Positions 6,705 to 15,021 of a DNA stretch of 16,575 bases are shown piece after piece (the stretch's first letter is position 1; each line of letters starts with the position of its first letter). The notes under the pieces are model-generated. The model searched no databases. It saw only the letters and a list, made by a program, of their open reading frames with translations, and had not been told where the DNA came from. The position numbers and the translations under genes were made by a program. This stretch comes from an uncultured Alphaproteobacteria bacterium (lineage in GTDB: Bacteria > Pseudomonadota > Alphaproteobacteria > RF32 > CAG-239): positions 1 through 16,575 of the forward strand of contig CAKQMD010000030.1 in assembly GCA_934254925.1 (NCBI GenBank), read 5' to 3'.

Positions 6705-8051
6705 ATGGAGACAGATATCGTTAACAATGTCCATTTGATTTGGGGAATGAATCCCCAATTGGTGGCAATTATCATTATGACGGTTTGTTACCTGATTATT
6801 TTTACCGAGAAGATCAATCGTGCGGTTATTGCCCTGTTGGGCGGTGCGCTGATGATTATTTCCGGCATTCTGACACAAAAGTTGGCTCTGGAAGGAATAG
6901 ACTTTAACACGTTGGCCCTGCTGATCGGGATGATGATCATCGTCGCCGTGGCGGAGAAGTCTGGCATGTTCCAGTTTGTGGCCATCTGGGCGGCGAAGAA
7001 AGTTAAGGCTAATCCGCGCGGCCTGTTGGCGGTGATTGCGGTGGTGACGGCCGTTTTTTCGGGTTTTTTGGATAATGTGACGACGGTGTTGCTGATTACG
7101 CCGGTGGTGTTTCAGATTACCAAAAAGCTTAAAGTTTCGCCTTATCCGTATTTAGTGTTGGAAATTTTCGCTTCCAACATCGGCGGTACGGCGACTTTGA
7201 TCGGCGATCCTCCCAATATTTTGATCGGTTCGGCATTGGATTTGTCGTTTATGGATTTTGTGATGGTTCTGACGCCGGTCGTTTTGGTGACGATGCTGGT
7301 ATTGATAGGGATCTTTGATTTGTGCTTCGGTCGCAAGCTGAAGGCCAACGATGAGGATCGGGCGATGGTGATGGCAATGAACGAAAAAGAGGCGATCGTC
7401 AATCGTTCTTTGTTGTACAAGTCTTTGTTTACCTTGTTTTGGGTTATTCTCGGTTTTATTTTTGCCAAACAGATCTTTTTGGACAACGGAACGATTGCCC
7501 TGACCGGTGCCGCTTTCATTCTGCTGTTGTATACCTTTGGGACCGAAGGCAACGAACGAGAAGACAAGATTCAGGAAATTTTCAATATGGTGGACTGGAC
7601 GACCATTTTCTTCTTTACCGGGTTGTTTGTTATTGTTTACGGTTTGGAGGAAACCGGGGTTTTGTCTGTTCTCGGCCATGCCTTTATCGACTTTACCGGC
7701 GGGAGTATTGAAAAGCTGATGTTCCTTATTTTGTGGAGTTCGGCAATTGTATCCAGCGTGATTGACAATATTCCTTTCGTGGCGACGATGATTCCGATGC
7801 TCAAGTCGATGGAAGCTTCCGTCGGCGGACGGGAGGCGATGATGCCGGTCTGGTGGGCTTTGTCCCTCGGGGCCTGCTTCGGCGGCAACGGAACGCTGAT
7901 CGGGGCTTCGGCCAATGTGGTGGTGGCCGGTTTGGCCAGCCGCGAAGGACAGGGAATCAATTTTATGAAATTCCTGTTGTGGTCGGTACCGGTGATGCTG
8001 ATGAGTGTCGTCATTGCGACTTTATTTTTATATTTTGAATTTATATTCTAA
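6705..8051 (+). CDS. ArsB/NhaD-type (IT superfamily) inner-membrane transporter
   Basis: A 448-residue, highly hydrophobic protein with roughly 11-12 membrane segments, of the ion transporter superfamily (CitMHS/ArsB/NhaD/P-permease). The family's two-fold symmetry is visible. SGFLDNVTTVLLITPV (119-134) matches SSVIDNIPFVATMIPM (350-365), and GGTATLIGDPPNILIG (160-175) matches GGNGTLIGASANVVVAG (393-409). These are the paired re-entrant loops and DN motifs. Likely substrates are sodium/proton exchange (NhaD-like) or an anion; sequence does not decide. The start is the ATG at 6705, 7 bases after AGAGGA. An in-frame TTG at 6699 is too close to that site. It is a single-gene unit between terminators; a weak TAAAAT (6675-6680) may be its -10. 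Confidence 0.88.
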   Translation: METDIVNNVHLIWGMNPQLVAIIIMTVCYLIIFTEKINRAVIALLGGALMIISGILTQKLALEGIDFNTLALLIGMMIIVAVAEKSGMFQFVAIWAAKKVKANPRGLLAVIAVVTAVFSGFLDNVTTVLLITPVVFQITKKLKVSPYPYLVLEIFASNIGGTATLIGDPPNILIGSALDLSFMDFVMVLTPVVLVTMLVLIGIFDLCFGRKLKANDEDRAMVMAMNEKEAIVNRSLLYKSLFTLFWVILGFIFAKQIFLDNGTIALTGAAFILLLYTFGTEGNEREDKIQEIFNMVDWTTIFFFTGLFVIVYGLEETGVLSVLGHAFIDFTGGSIEKLMFLILWSSAIVSSVIDNIPFVATMIPMLKSMEASVGGREAMMPVWWALSLGACFGGNGTLIGASANVVVAGLASREGQGINFMKFLLWSVPVMLMSVVIATLFLYFEFIF

Positions 8052-8078
8052 AAAAGGAGGCCTTCGGGCCTCTTTTTT
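8050..8078. terminator. Strong hairpin terminator, probably bidirectional
   Basis: GAGGCC (8057-8062), a TTCG tetraloop and GGCCTC (8067-8072) are flanked by A6 (8050-8055) and T6 (8073-8078). The T run serves the transporter gene. The A run becomes a T run on the minus strand and could also stop transcripts from the converging uvrD gene, which ends 130 bases away. Confidence 0.9.
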
Positions 8079-8207
8079 GTTTAAATATGTTGCTCTTTGC
8101 CTTGTCGGAATGTCGGTGCCCTTTCGTTTTTCGGTTGGGATAGCGTCATCTTTTAATTGGTCACAGAGGAGGCGACGCTAAAGTGACTTGATTTTATTGC
8201 GTTTTGG

Positions 8208-10571
8208 TTAGGAGACTTTGCGTACAAACCCGTTCATCAGCTTTTTGCGACCGCCGTTTTCAAAATAAACTTCCAGCTTGTTTCCTTCCACGGCCATGAC
8301 TTTGCCGTAACCGAAAGTGTCATGAAAGACTTTGGTTCCGACGGGAAAAGCGGCGTTTTGGTTTTTGGCCTTTTGTTTGGCACGGTGATAACTGCCCCAA
8401 GAGCTGTTGAAGTCGTCTTCGCTGACATAAGAATAACGGTCGGCGTCGTCTTCGTTTGTTTCGGCAAAGGCGGCATGTCCTTTTTGCCATGAATTTGTCG
8501 AGTAGGTTTTGTTTGAGTAAGGGCGCCCTCCGGTTCCCGTCATGGCATAGCCACCGTAGAAATTGCTGCAGTTGTTGCAAATTTCGATGTTGTCGGGCGG
8601 CAGTTCGTTGATGAAACGTGACGGCAGATTATTTTGCCATTGGCCGTAAACTTTGCGGTTGTGCGCCATGCAGATGTATAGATTTTTGCGGGCGCGGGTG
8701 ATGGCGACGTAGGCCAGACGGCGTTCTTCCTCCAAGGCTTCGGCGCCGCCTTCGTCCAAAGCGCGCTGATGCGGAAAGAGCCCTTCTTCCCAGCCGGGAA
8801 GAAAGACGACGTCAAATTCCAATCCTTTGGCCGAGTGAAGCGTGATCAACATGACTTTGTCGGGATCAGTGATGTCGTCTTTGTCCATGACCAGGCTGAC
8901 ATGTTCCATGAAGTCGGCCATGGTTTGGTATTGTTCGTCGCTCATGGAGTTAATCAATTCTTTGAGGTTTTCCAACCGGCCGGGTGCTTCGACGGACTTG
9001 TCCATGCGCAGCATTTCCATATAGCCGGAATCTTCCAAAATCTGGTTGGCGAGGTCGTCCGGAGTCACGGCATTGAGAGCGCGCCGCCATTCGGCGAACT
9101 TTTCCATCAGATCGCTCATAGTGTTTTTGGCTTTGCCGGAGAGGGTGTTTTCGGCAAGCATTTTTTCAACGGCTTGGAACATGGAAATGTGGTTATAACG
9201 GGCTTCGTTGCGGAATTTTTCGACGCTTTTGGCGCCGATGCCGCGGGCTGGTTTGTTGATGATGCGTTCAAAAGCCAGATCGTCGTCGGGTTGGAGAACG
9301 ACGCGAAAATAGGCCAAAGCGTCGCGAATCTCGGCTCGTTCATAGAATTTCAGACCGCCGATAACCTGATAGGGAATGGCGTTGGTCATGAACTTTTCTT
9401 CAAATTCCCGGGTTTGGGCGGCGGTACGCACCAGAATTGCCATATCGGCATAACGATATTGGTGACGGACGAGGTTTTCGATCTCGTTGATGATGTATTG
9501 GGCTTCCTCCTCACCGTTGTAGGAACTGACCACTTTGATGGGGCTGTTGTCGCATTGGCGAGCGGGGGAGTTTTCCGCCACTTTGAGGGTTTTGCCGAGG
9601 CGTCCCCGGTTGTGGCTGATGAGGGAAGAGGCCGCGGCCAGGATGTTGGCCGTCGAACGGTAATTGCGTTCCAGGCGGATGACCTTGGCATCAGCGAAGT
9701 CTTTGCCGAAACGCAGGATGTTTTCGATTTCCGCCCCGCGCCAGGAATAGATGGATTGGTCGTCGTCGCCGACACAACACAGGTTTTTGTATTTTTGCGA
9801 CAGCAGGCGAATCAGCAAATATTGGGTGACGTTGGTGTCTTGATACTCGTCAACCATGATGTATTTGAAACGGGATTGATATTTGTCGAGAATCTCGGCG
9901 TCGGAAAGCAGGATGTTTAAGGCATATAAGATGATGTCGCCAAAATCGACGCAGTTGAGCTCCAACAAGCGTTCCTGATATTTTTTATAAATATGGGTGA
10001 GGATGTTTTCCCTGTAGTCGGCCGCGACCTTGTCGACGGAGAGGCCTTTGTCTTTCCAGCGTCCGATCTTGTCCAAAATGGCCTGGGGCGGATATTTTTT
10101 GTCGTCGATGGCTTCGGCCTCGAGAATTTGTTTGATCAGGCGCTTTTGATCGTCTTCACCGAGGATGGTGAAATTGCTCTTGAGCCCGACGGTTTCGGCA
10201 TGACTGCGCAGAATTTTGACGCAGATGCTGTGGAAAGTTCCCAACCAAACGGAATTGGCGACTTCGCCGATCATGGCTTCGACGCGTTCCTTCATTTCGC
10301 GGGCGGCGCGGTTGGTAAAAGTTACGACCAGGCAGTTCCAGGGGTTAGCTTTGCCGGTTGCCAGAATATAGGCCAGTCGGGTGGTGAGGACCTTGGTTTT
10401 GCCGGTGCCGGCGCCGGACAAGACCAACAGCGGGCCTTCGGTGGTTTCGACGGCCTGGCGTTGTTCGGGGTTGAGCATTTCCAACCAGCCGAACGACGGG
10501 GCGAGGCGGGAGATGTTGTCATAAACCGGGGCAGGAGCCGGGTTTTCGCTTAAATCAAATATATCATCCAT
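8208..10571 (-). CDS. uvrD: ATP-dependent DNA helicase UvrD/PcrA
   Basis: A superfamily 1A 3'-5' helicase used in nucleotide excision repair and mismatch repair and for clearing proteins from DNA. Its 787 residues are slightly longer than E. coli UvrD (about 720). All motifs are intact: Q motif LNPEQRQAV (33-41), Walker A GAGTGKT (53-59), motif Ia TFTNRAAREM (84-93), GTFHSI (111-116), motif II DEYQDT (241-246), GDDDQSIYSWRGA (268-280), RLERNYRST (299-307), then TLHSAKGLEF and EERRLAYVAITRARKNL in the second lobe. A low-complexity linker leads to a C-terminal Tudor-like domain (GTKVFHDTFGYGKV), which in PcrA/UvrD contacts RNA polymerase. The Shine-Dalgarno is weak (AGAAG, 8 bases before ATG). 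The gene is divergent from the TPR-MoxR operon. A housekeeping gene without visible defects. Confidence 0.97.
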   Translation of the reverse strand: MDDIFDLSENPAPAPVYDNISRLAPSFGWLEMLNPEQRQAVETTEGPLLVLSGAGTGKTKVLTTRLAYILATGKANPWNCLVVTFTNRAAREMKERVEAMIGEVANSVWLGTFHSICVKILRSHAETVGLKSNFTILGEDDQKRLIKQILEAEAIDDKKYPPQAILDKIGRWKDKGLSVDKVAADYRENILTHIYKKYQERLLELNCVDFGDIILYALNILLSDAEILDKYQSRFKYIMVDEYQDTNVTQYLLIRLLSQKYKNLCCVGDDDQSIYSWRGAEIENILRFGKDFADAKVIRLERNYRSTANILAAASSLISHNRGRLGKTLKVAENSPARQCDNSPIKVVSSYNGEEEAQYIINEIENLVRHQYRYADMAILVRTAAQTREFEEKFMTNAIPYQVIGGLKFYERAEIRDALAYFRVVLQPDDDLAFERIINKPARGIGAKSVEKFRNEARYNHISMFQAVEKMLAENTLSGKAKNTMSDLMEKFAEWRRALNAVTPDDLANQILEDSGYMEMLRMDKSVEAPGRLENLKELINSMSDEQYQTMADFMEHVSLVMDKDDITDPDKVMLITLHSAKGLEFDVVFLPGWEEGLFPHQRALDEGGAEALEEERRLAYVAITRARKNLYICMAHNRKVYGQWQNNLPSRFINELPPDNIEICNNCSNFYGGYAMTGTGGRPYSNKTYSTNSWQKGHAAFAETNEDDADRYSYVSEDDFNSSWGSYHRAKQKAKNQNAAFPVGTKVFHDTFGYGKVMAVEGNKLEVYFENGGRKKLMNGFVRKVS

Positions 10572-10583
10572 TTCTAATACTTC

Positions 10584-10612
10584 TTGTATTTTTTTATCTT
10601 ACGCCATATATA
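10584..10612 (+). promoter_or_regulatory. Promoter of the TPR-MoxR-DUF58 operon, in a divergent AT-rich region
   Basis: TTGTAT (10584-10589) and TATATA (10607-10612) are 17 bases apart. An overlapping TATAAT is at 10611-10616 but lacks a -35 at proper spacing. The AT-rich core (10606-10620) could also serve as a -10 for uvrD on the other strand, with TTGCAT (complement of 10629-10634) as a weak -35. Confidence 0.5.
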
Positions 10613-10629
10613 TAATATATTGAACGAAA

Positions 10630-10647
10630 TGCAAAGGAGAATTTGCA
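10630..10647 (+). promoter_or_regulatory. Hairpin presenting the Shine-Dalgarno of the TPR gene
   Basis: TGCAAA (10630-10635) and TTTGCA (10642-10647) are perfect inverted repeats around the loop GGAGAA. The loop contains the ribosome-binding GGAG, and the second arm abuts the ATG at 10648. The stem is AT-rich and short, so it may be marginally stable, but it could tune initiation. Confidence 0.4.
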
Positions 10648-11589
10648 ATGCCGAGAACAAGTCAGGGAAAATTTGTTACCGAATCTGCCAAAGTTTTTCA
10701 GGAAGGGGACGATTATTGGCATCAGGGACGATATGAAGACGCCAGGAAAAGTTATGCTCTTGCCGCCCGCCTTTATCATGACGACGGAGACGACCAAGGT
10801 GAAGCCTTCGTTTTGTCGCGTTTGGGGGAGCTTAATCTTTCCCTGGATGATTTCACCGAGGCGGAAAAAGCGTTCAAAGCGGCGGCGGAATTGGTGAAAA
10901 ATAAGGATTTTGCCGTGAATACCTATGCCGAGGTGTTGATCAAGCTGTCGCAGGTTTATACAGCCTCGGGAGAGGTTTCGATGGCTTTTCGGACGTTGCA
11001 GGCAGCGAAAGAGGCGGCCGAATCGATCCATAATCGCCAATTGGCCGGAGACGCATATGAACAGGAGGCGTTCGCCTATCTGGAAAACAATCAGGAGGAC
11101 AAGGCCCTTGCCGCTTATCGCAAGGCGGCAGAGATGTTCAGAGCCGAAGGAATCAGCCTCAAGGAGGCGACGGTGCTGCGGGCGATTGCGCGCTTGGAGA
11201 TGAAGCGGAAAAATTATGACCAGGCACATGAGCTTTTGGAGCGTTGTCGCAACCTTTACCGGGAAAACGGCGACCTTTTGGGTGAGGCCAGTGCCTTGTC
11301 GGCCATCGGTTGTCTGCGTTATCTTATTCGCGACATTTATAATGCCCGCAAGGCGTTGATGAAGTCGGTCTATTTATACGGCAAAGTTTCTTATCATTAC
11401 GCGGAGGCCGAAGCGTTGCTTTATTTGGCGCGGGTGGAGGCCTTTGACAAAGAGCAGGGGGATTATGAACGGGCAAAGCTGCATTATCGTCGTGCCGCCG
11501 AATTGTTTGACTTTACCGGAAACGAGATGATGAAAAACGTAACTTTGGAGGAATACGGCAATTTTTTGAATCGTATTCAAGGCTGCTAG
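10648..11589 (+). CDS. TPR-repeat protein upstream of MoxR
   Basis: A 313-residue soluble protein made almost entirely of about seven helical repeats of roughly 40 residues, of the longer TPR type. Examples are GDDYWHQGRYEDARKSYALA (20-39), then GELNLSLDDFTEAEKAFKAA, QEAFAYLENNQEDKALAAYR, ARLEMKRKNYDQAHELLERC, and a final DYERAKLHYRRAAELF. No signal peptide or membrane segment is visible. The start has AGGAG 8 bases upstream. Its stop codon overlaps the Shine-Dalgarno of the moxR-like gene (ATG 9 bases later), so it is the first gene of that operon. TPR proteins are scaffolds, and by context it may present clients to or regulate the MoxR ATPase; that role is inference. Confidence 0.85.
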   Translation: MPRTSQGKFVTESAKVFQEGDDYWHQGRYEDARKSYALAARLYHDDGDDQGEAFVLSRLGELNLSLDDFTEAEKAFKAAAELVKNKDFAVNTYAEVLIKLSQVYTASGEVSMAFRTLQAAKEAAESIHNRQLAGDAYEQEAFAYLENNQEDKALAAYRKAAEMFRAEGISLKEATVLRAIARLEMKRKNYDQAHELLERCRNLYRENGDLLGEASALSAIGCLRYLIRDIYNARKALMKSVYLYGKVSYHYAEAEALLYLARVEAFDKEQGDYERAKLHYRRAAELFDFTGNEMMKNVTLEEYGNFLNRIQGC

Positions 11590-11598
11590 GAGTTGAAA

Positions 11599-12561
11599 AT
11601 GACCACGATTAAAGAAAAAATCTTGAGTTTGAAAGAACATTTGGACAGCAAAATCATCGGGCAAGAGGAGTTGGTGAAAAAACTGCTGATTACCCTGCTG
11701 GCTGACGGGCATGCTCTGGTCGAGGGGGCTCCCGGCCTGGCCAAGACCAAAGCCGTCAAAACCTTGAGCGAAAGCATCAACGCCAAATATAATCGGATTC
11801 AATTTACGCCGGACTTGTTGCCGTCGGATGTGACCGGCAGTGAAATTTATGTTGCGGCAAAAGGGGAGTTTGAATTTCGTCCGGGACCGATTTTTGCCAA
11901 TCTGGTTTTGGCTGACGAGATCAACCGGGCTCCGGCCAAAGTGCAGTCAGCGCTTTTGGAAGCTATGGCCGAACGTCAGGTGAGTATCGGCGGAAAAAGG
12001 TATTTGCTGCCGCCGCTGTTTATGGTGATGGCGACGCAGAATCCGATTGAACACGAGGGGACTTACAATCTGCCCGAAGCCCAACTTGACCGCTTTTTGA
12101 TGTATATCAAAATTGACCAGCCGACAGCCGAGGCGGAGAAAAAGATTTTGCGTCTGGTACGCGGCGAGGTGATGGAAGCCGAGGAGAAGCCTTTTGCTAA
12201 ACTTGATGTTAGCGATATTTTGAGTGCACGCAAGGCCGTGCTTGATGTGCACATGAGCGAGGCGGTGGAAGAATATCTGGTGCAACTGATCATGGCAACC
12301 CGGCATCCGGAAAAGTATGATGAAAAAATGGCCGGTTACGTGTTGTTCGGCGCCAGTCCGCGGGCGACGATCGCCCTGGATCGCAGCGCCAAAATCAACG
12401 CCTGGTTGGAAGGACGCGATTTCGTGTCTCCCGAGGATATTCACAGCGTGGTCTTTGACATTCTGCGTCACCGCATTATTCTGAGCTTTGAGGCTCAGGC
12501 GGAAGGAATCACCGCCGATGAGGTGATTGCGCGGATTTTGAAGCTGGTGCCGCTGCCCTAA
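11599..12561 (+). CDS. MoxR-family AAA+ ATPase
   Basis: A 320-residue AAA+ protein of the MoxR class, chaperone-like ATPases that assemble or activate enzyme and envelope complexes, nearly always paired with DUF58/vWA proteins. Motifs: IIGQEE (19-24), Walker A GAPGLAKT (43-50), LLPSDVTG (73-80), Walker B LVLADE (102-107), sensor 1 ATQNP (145-149), arginine finger in LDRF (163-166), and sensor 2 GASPR near 264-268. The length is typical and all ATPase residues are present. The ATG at 11599 lies 6 bases after AGGAG; an in-frame TTG at 11593 abuts that site and was rejected. The DUF58 gene follows after 18 bases. Confidence 0.95.
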   Translation: MTTIKEKILSLKEHLDSKIIGQEELVKKLLITLLADGHALVEGAPGLAKTKAVKTLSESINAKYNRIQFTPDLLPSDVTGSEIYVAAKGEFEFRPGPIFANLVLADEINRAPAKVQSALLEAMAERQVSIGGKRYLLPPLFMVMATQNPIEHEGTYNLPEAQLDRFLMYIKIDQPTAEAEKKILRLVRGEVMEAEEKPFAKLDVSDILSARKAVLDVHMSEAVEEYLVQLIMATRHPEKYDEKMAGYVLFGASPRATIALDRSAKINAWLEGRDFVSPEDIHSVVFDILRHRIILSFEAQAEGITADEVIARILKLVPLP

Positions 12562-12579
12562 GGAAAGAGAGGGCTTTTT

Positions 12580-13521
12580 ATGAAAAGGCTGAAAAAGTTT
12601 TTTAATCTGACCAAAAGCATGCCGCGGGAGTCGGGGCTGTGGGCCGGTGTGGAAGAATTGCTGGAGCTGCGGCGCAAGACGACTTATCTGCGGGCTCTGA
12701 GCAGCAAGATGACCTATTCCTCGCAGTCCGGAGAGGTGAAGTCTGCCTTTAAGGGGCGAGGCGTTGAAATGGAAGAAATCCGCGCTTATGTGCCGGGGGA
12801 CGACGTCCGGGACATTGATTGGCGGGTGACGGCGCGCAAGTCTAACCCTTATACCAAGCTTTATGCCGAGGAAAAAGACCGGGAAATATACGCTTTGCTT
12901 GACTTGTCACCGCATATGGCTTTTGGAACGCGCAATGAGTTGAAATCCGTGGCGGCAGCAAAAATTGCGGTTTTGTTGGGGTGGTTGTCCCTGGAGAACA
13001 AGGATCGATTCGGGGCGGTGATTTTCAACGGACAGGAGAATTTTTTGTATAAACCGCAAAACCGGCGTCCGGGTATGCTGACGCTTGTTCGCAAAATCAG
13101 TGATGTGACGAGGGAGATCCTGCAGCGGGATTTTGTGCAAAAAACAAGTTTTTCCAAAGCGTTACAGCTTTTGGAAATGACAATCAAGAATCGGGCGACG
13201 GTTTTTGTGGTCAGTGATTTTGCCGATTTTGACGAGGAAACGCAAAAAAAACTGGCGGTTTTGGCAAAAAAGGCCGATGTCTATGTGGTGAACGTTTTTG
13301 ACGTTTTGGAAGAAAATGCTCCCAAAGCGGGAGAGTATATGGTCGCGAACGGAAAAAAAACATTGGTTTTTGACAGTGGAAGCAAGAGCTTTGTTATGGA
13401 ATATAAAAAATATTTTGCCGCTAAACGTTTGAAAGTCAATGATTTTTGTGTCAAGTTCGGCTGTCGTTACATGGAGGTACGGACGGATATTGAGCTGTAT
13501 CGGCAAATAAAGATAATTTAG
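12580..13521 (+). CDS. DUF58 (vWA-like) partner of MoxR
   Basis: A 313-residue DUF58 protein with the signature block FKGRGVEMEEIRAYVPGDD, then RDIDWRVTAR (57-86 overall), followed by a vWA-like fold beginning at LLDLSPHM (106-113). The MIDAS motif DxSxS reads D-L-S-P-H, so the third metal ligand is His, which may weaken metal binding. No membrane segment is visible, so it is probably cytoplasmic. It lies 18 bases after the MoxR gene with a GAGAGGG ribosome site. Family knowledge: DUF58 proteins act as adaptors of MoxR ATPases. Downstream members usual in such operons (membrane vWA proteins, BatD-like, DUF4381) are missing here. Confidence 0.93.
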   Translation: MKRLKKFFNLTKSMPRESGLWAGVEELLELRRKTTYLRALSSKMTYSSQSGEVKSAFKGRGVEMEEIRAYVPGDDVRDIDWRVTARKSNPYTKLYAEEKDREIYALLDLSPHMAFGTRNELKSVAAAKIAVLLGWLSLENKDRFGAVIFNGQENFLYKPQNRRPGMLTLVRKISDVTREILQRDFVQKTSFSKALQLLEMTIKNRATVFVVSDFADFDEETQKKLAVLAKKADVYVVNVFDVLEENAPKAGEYMVANGKKTLVFDSGSKSFVMEYKKYFAAKRLKVNDFCVKFGCRYMEVRTDIELYRQIKII

Positions 13522-13534
13522 TGCGGTTGGAATC

Positions 13535-13563
13535 TTGACAAAAAAGAGAAAAAGTGCTAATTT
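13535..13563 (+). promoter_or_regulatory. Promoter of the second TPR gene
   Basis: A consensus -35 TTGACA (13535-13540) and TAATTT (13558-13563) are 17 bases apart. The predicted start near 13570 leaves a leader of about 40 bases with a purine-rich ribosome site. This separates the TPR gene from the MoxR operon, or adds to read-through from it. Confidence 0.55.
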
Positions 13564-13610
13564 CAAAAGCGATAATTATTTTGTAACTATAATTTGAGAA
13601 GAGAAAAACA

Positions 13611-14579
13611 ATGGTTAAATCAAATGATAACAGTGCTTATAAAAGAGGCCAAGAACTTTTAGACCAAGGAATGTACCTTGATGCCGTGGCCCAATTTGAT
13701 ATTGCAATCGCCGAACAGCCCGATTCCTGGAAGGCGTTGAATTCAAAAGGTTTTGCCTTTCAGAAGCTGAGCCGTTATACTGAAGCCGTAGAATGTTTTG
13801 ACAAGGCTTTGAAATTGAATCCGACCTCAGTGGAAGTCTTGAACAACAAGGGCGTCACCTTGAGTATGCGCGGATTGTACAAAGATGCTATTTTTTGTTT
13901 TAATGAGGCTGTCGCCATTGATAAAACGTCGCTTGAAGCTCTGAACGGCAAAGCGATTGCCTTGCAGCACATGTTCTCTTTCAAAGAAGCCCTGGACGTT
14001 TTGGAACAGGCGATGAAAATTGATCCCAAGCATGCCCAGACCCTGCTCAGCGTAGCGGTGACCTTGCAAAAATTGAAACAATACGAGAGGGCGATTTCTT
14101 TTTTCAAAAAAGTTTTGGCGATGGATAAAAACAATATCAAGGCCTGGAACGGTGTGGGTGTGACCTACCAGTTGATGGGCGATAACAATTCCGCCATTAA
14201 ATGTTTTACCAAAATTTTAAATATTGACAGTCGTGAGATCCAAGCCTGGATCAGCATCGGTTTCGTTTATCAAAAAATGCTCAAGTTTAACGATGCGTTG
14301 AAATGTTATAAAAAAGCCCAGATGATTATTGGCAACCGCTATCATCATAAACTCTATGACGGTTTGGCAAGCTGTTTGACCAAGTTGTCGGAATTTGACC
14401 AGGCGGTGGAAATTTATCAGCAGATTTTTCAGCGCGAAGAGGGCAAAAAGAAGTGGGATGCTCAGCGTTCGTTGAAGTTTGTCAATAAACTGAAACGCAA
14501 AAAGGCTGTCGGGACGCTGCAAAGCATTATTCCCGCGGACGTTCCCAAAGAGGAAATCAAACCTGAAAGTGCCGAATAA
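13611..14579 (+). CDS. TPR-repeat protein, canonical 34-residue repeats
   Basis: A 322-residue protein with about seven consecutive canonical TPRs of exactly 34 residues, starting near residues 6, 40, 74, 108, 142, 176 and 210. Each ends in the usual xDPxx/LNPxx-type turn (LNPTS, IDKTS, IDPKH, MDKNN, IDSRE). The repeats are followed by a degenerate eighth and a lysine-rich, acidic-ended tail (about 275-322). There is no signal peptide or membrane helix, so it should be a cytoplasmic scaffold. It has its own promoter and terminator. The similarity to the TPR gene upstream of MoxR is at repeat level only: the repeat length differs (34 against about 40), so they are not recent duplicates. The partner is unknown. 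Confidence 0.85.
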   Translation: MVKSNDNSAYKRGQELLDQGMYLDAVAQFDIAIAEQPDSWKALNSKGFAFQKLSRYTEAVECFDKALKLNPTSVEVLNNKGVTLSMRGLYKDAIFCFNEAVAIDKTSLEALNGKAIALQHMFSFKEALDVLEQAMKIDPKHAQTLLSVAVTLQKLKQYERAISFFKKVLAMDKNNIKAWNGVGVTYQLMGDNNSAIKCFTKILNIDSREIQAWISIGFVYQKMLKFNDALKCYKKAQMIIGNRYHHKLYDGLASCLTKLSEFDQAVEIYQQIFQREEGKKKWDAQRSLKFVNKLKRKKAVGTLQSIIPADVPKEEIKPESAE

Positions 14580-14584
14580 ATTTT

Positions 14585-14615
14585 AAGGCTGTTTTTGAAG
14601 ACAGCCTTTTGTTTT
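14585..14615 (+). terminator. Rho-independent terminator after the TPR gene
   Basis: AAGGCTGT (14585-14592) and ACAGCCTT (14601-14608) form a perfect 8-bp stem that can extend inward by T-A and T-G pairs. It is followed by TTTTGTTTT. It begins 5 bases past the stop codon. Confidence 0.85.
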
Positions 14616-14649
14616 GCGTAACCTCCCGTGGTGTGCAGGGATGATTTGT

Positions 14650-15021
14650 TTATTCAAGATCATTGTAGGGAATGTCTTCCGGGTTTGCAATCCAGCAGGA
14701 AGGCAGATCGTTCAAATCCAAGGCCGCGGTATAAGGATTGCAGACATAGCATAAGGCTTCATAGGAAGAATAAAGCTGACCTTTGCAGTATTTGACATAG
14801 GTTTCCTTTTTCAACCGTGACCAGCCGGAACCGTTATAATAACCGAGAGTTAGGGTTGTGCCGTCGGGGCAATATCTGGTCGGGGAAGAGTTTGTTGTCA
14901 TTATTGCGCCAATGTTTCTGACACAGCTCCATTTTTTTGTCGCGGTGTTAAAACCATAGCTGTAGCCGCATCCCACTCGACAACCGGAACAGATTTTATA
15001 ACATTTGTCTTGGTCGTCTGT
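14650..15021 (-). CDS. 3' part of the Cys-rich exported protein, in the shifted frame
   Basis: This frame has no credible start of its own: the only upstream Met lies in sequence that is plainly coding in the other frame. It joins the preceding frame by a -1 shift (or one extra base) at the A6 run complementary to 15021-15026. It gives 123 residues that keep the Cys pattern of the parent (KCYKICSGCRVGCGYSYGF, then CVRNI, CPDGTT, YCKGQ, CYVCNPY, SCWIANP) and ends in an acidic tail, NPEDIPYNDLE. The CPDGTT motif resembles the CPEGYT motif near the N-terminus of the first part, further evidence that both belong to one protein of about 623 residues. Confidence 0.7.
   Translation of the reverse strand, partial: TDDQDKCYKICSGCRVGCGYSYGFNTATKKWSCVRNIGAIMTTNSSPTRYCPDGTTLTLGYYNGSGWSRLKKETYVKYCKGQLYSSYEALCYVCNPYTAALDLNDLPSCWIANPEDIPYNDLE

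Noticed and set aside
8769..9920. Long open frame on the plus strand opposite uvrD
   Set aside because: Antisense shadow of a fully motif-supported helicase gene; its translation is low-information and lacks a family signature.
13588..13593. Perfect TATAAT just upstream of the second TPR gene
   Set aside because: There is no -35 at acceptable spacing, and transcription from it would begin at or beyond the ribosome site. TTGACA at 13535 with TAATTT fits better.
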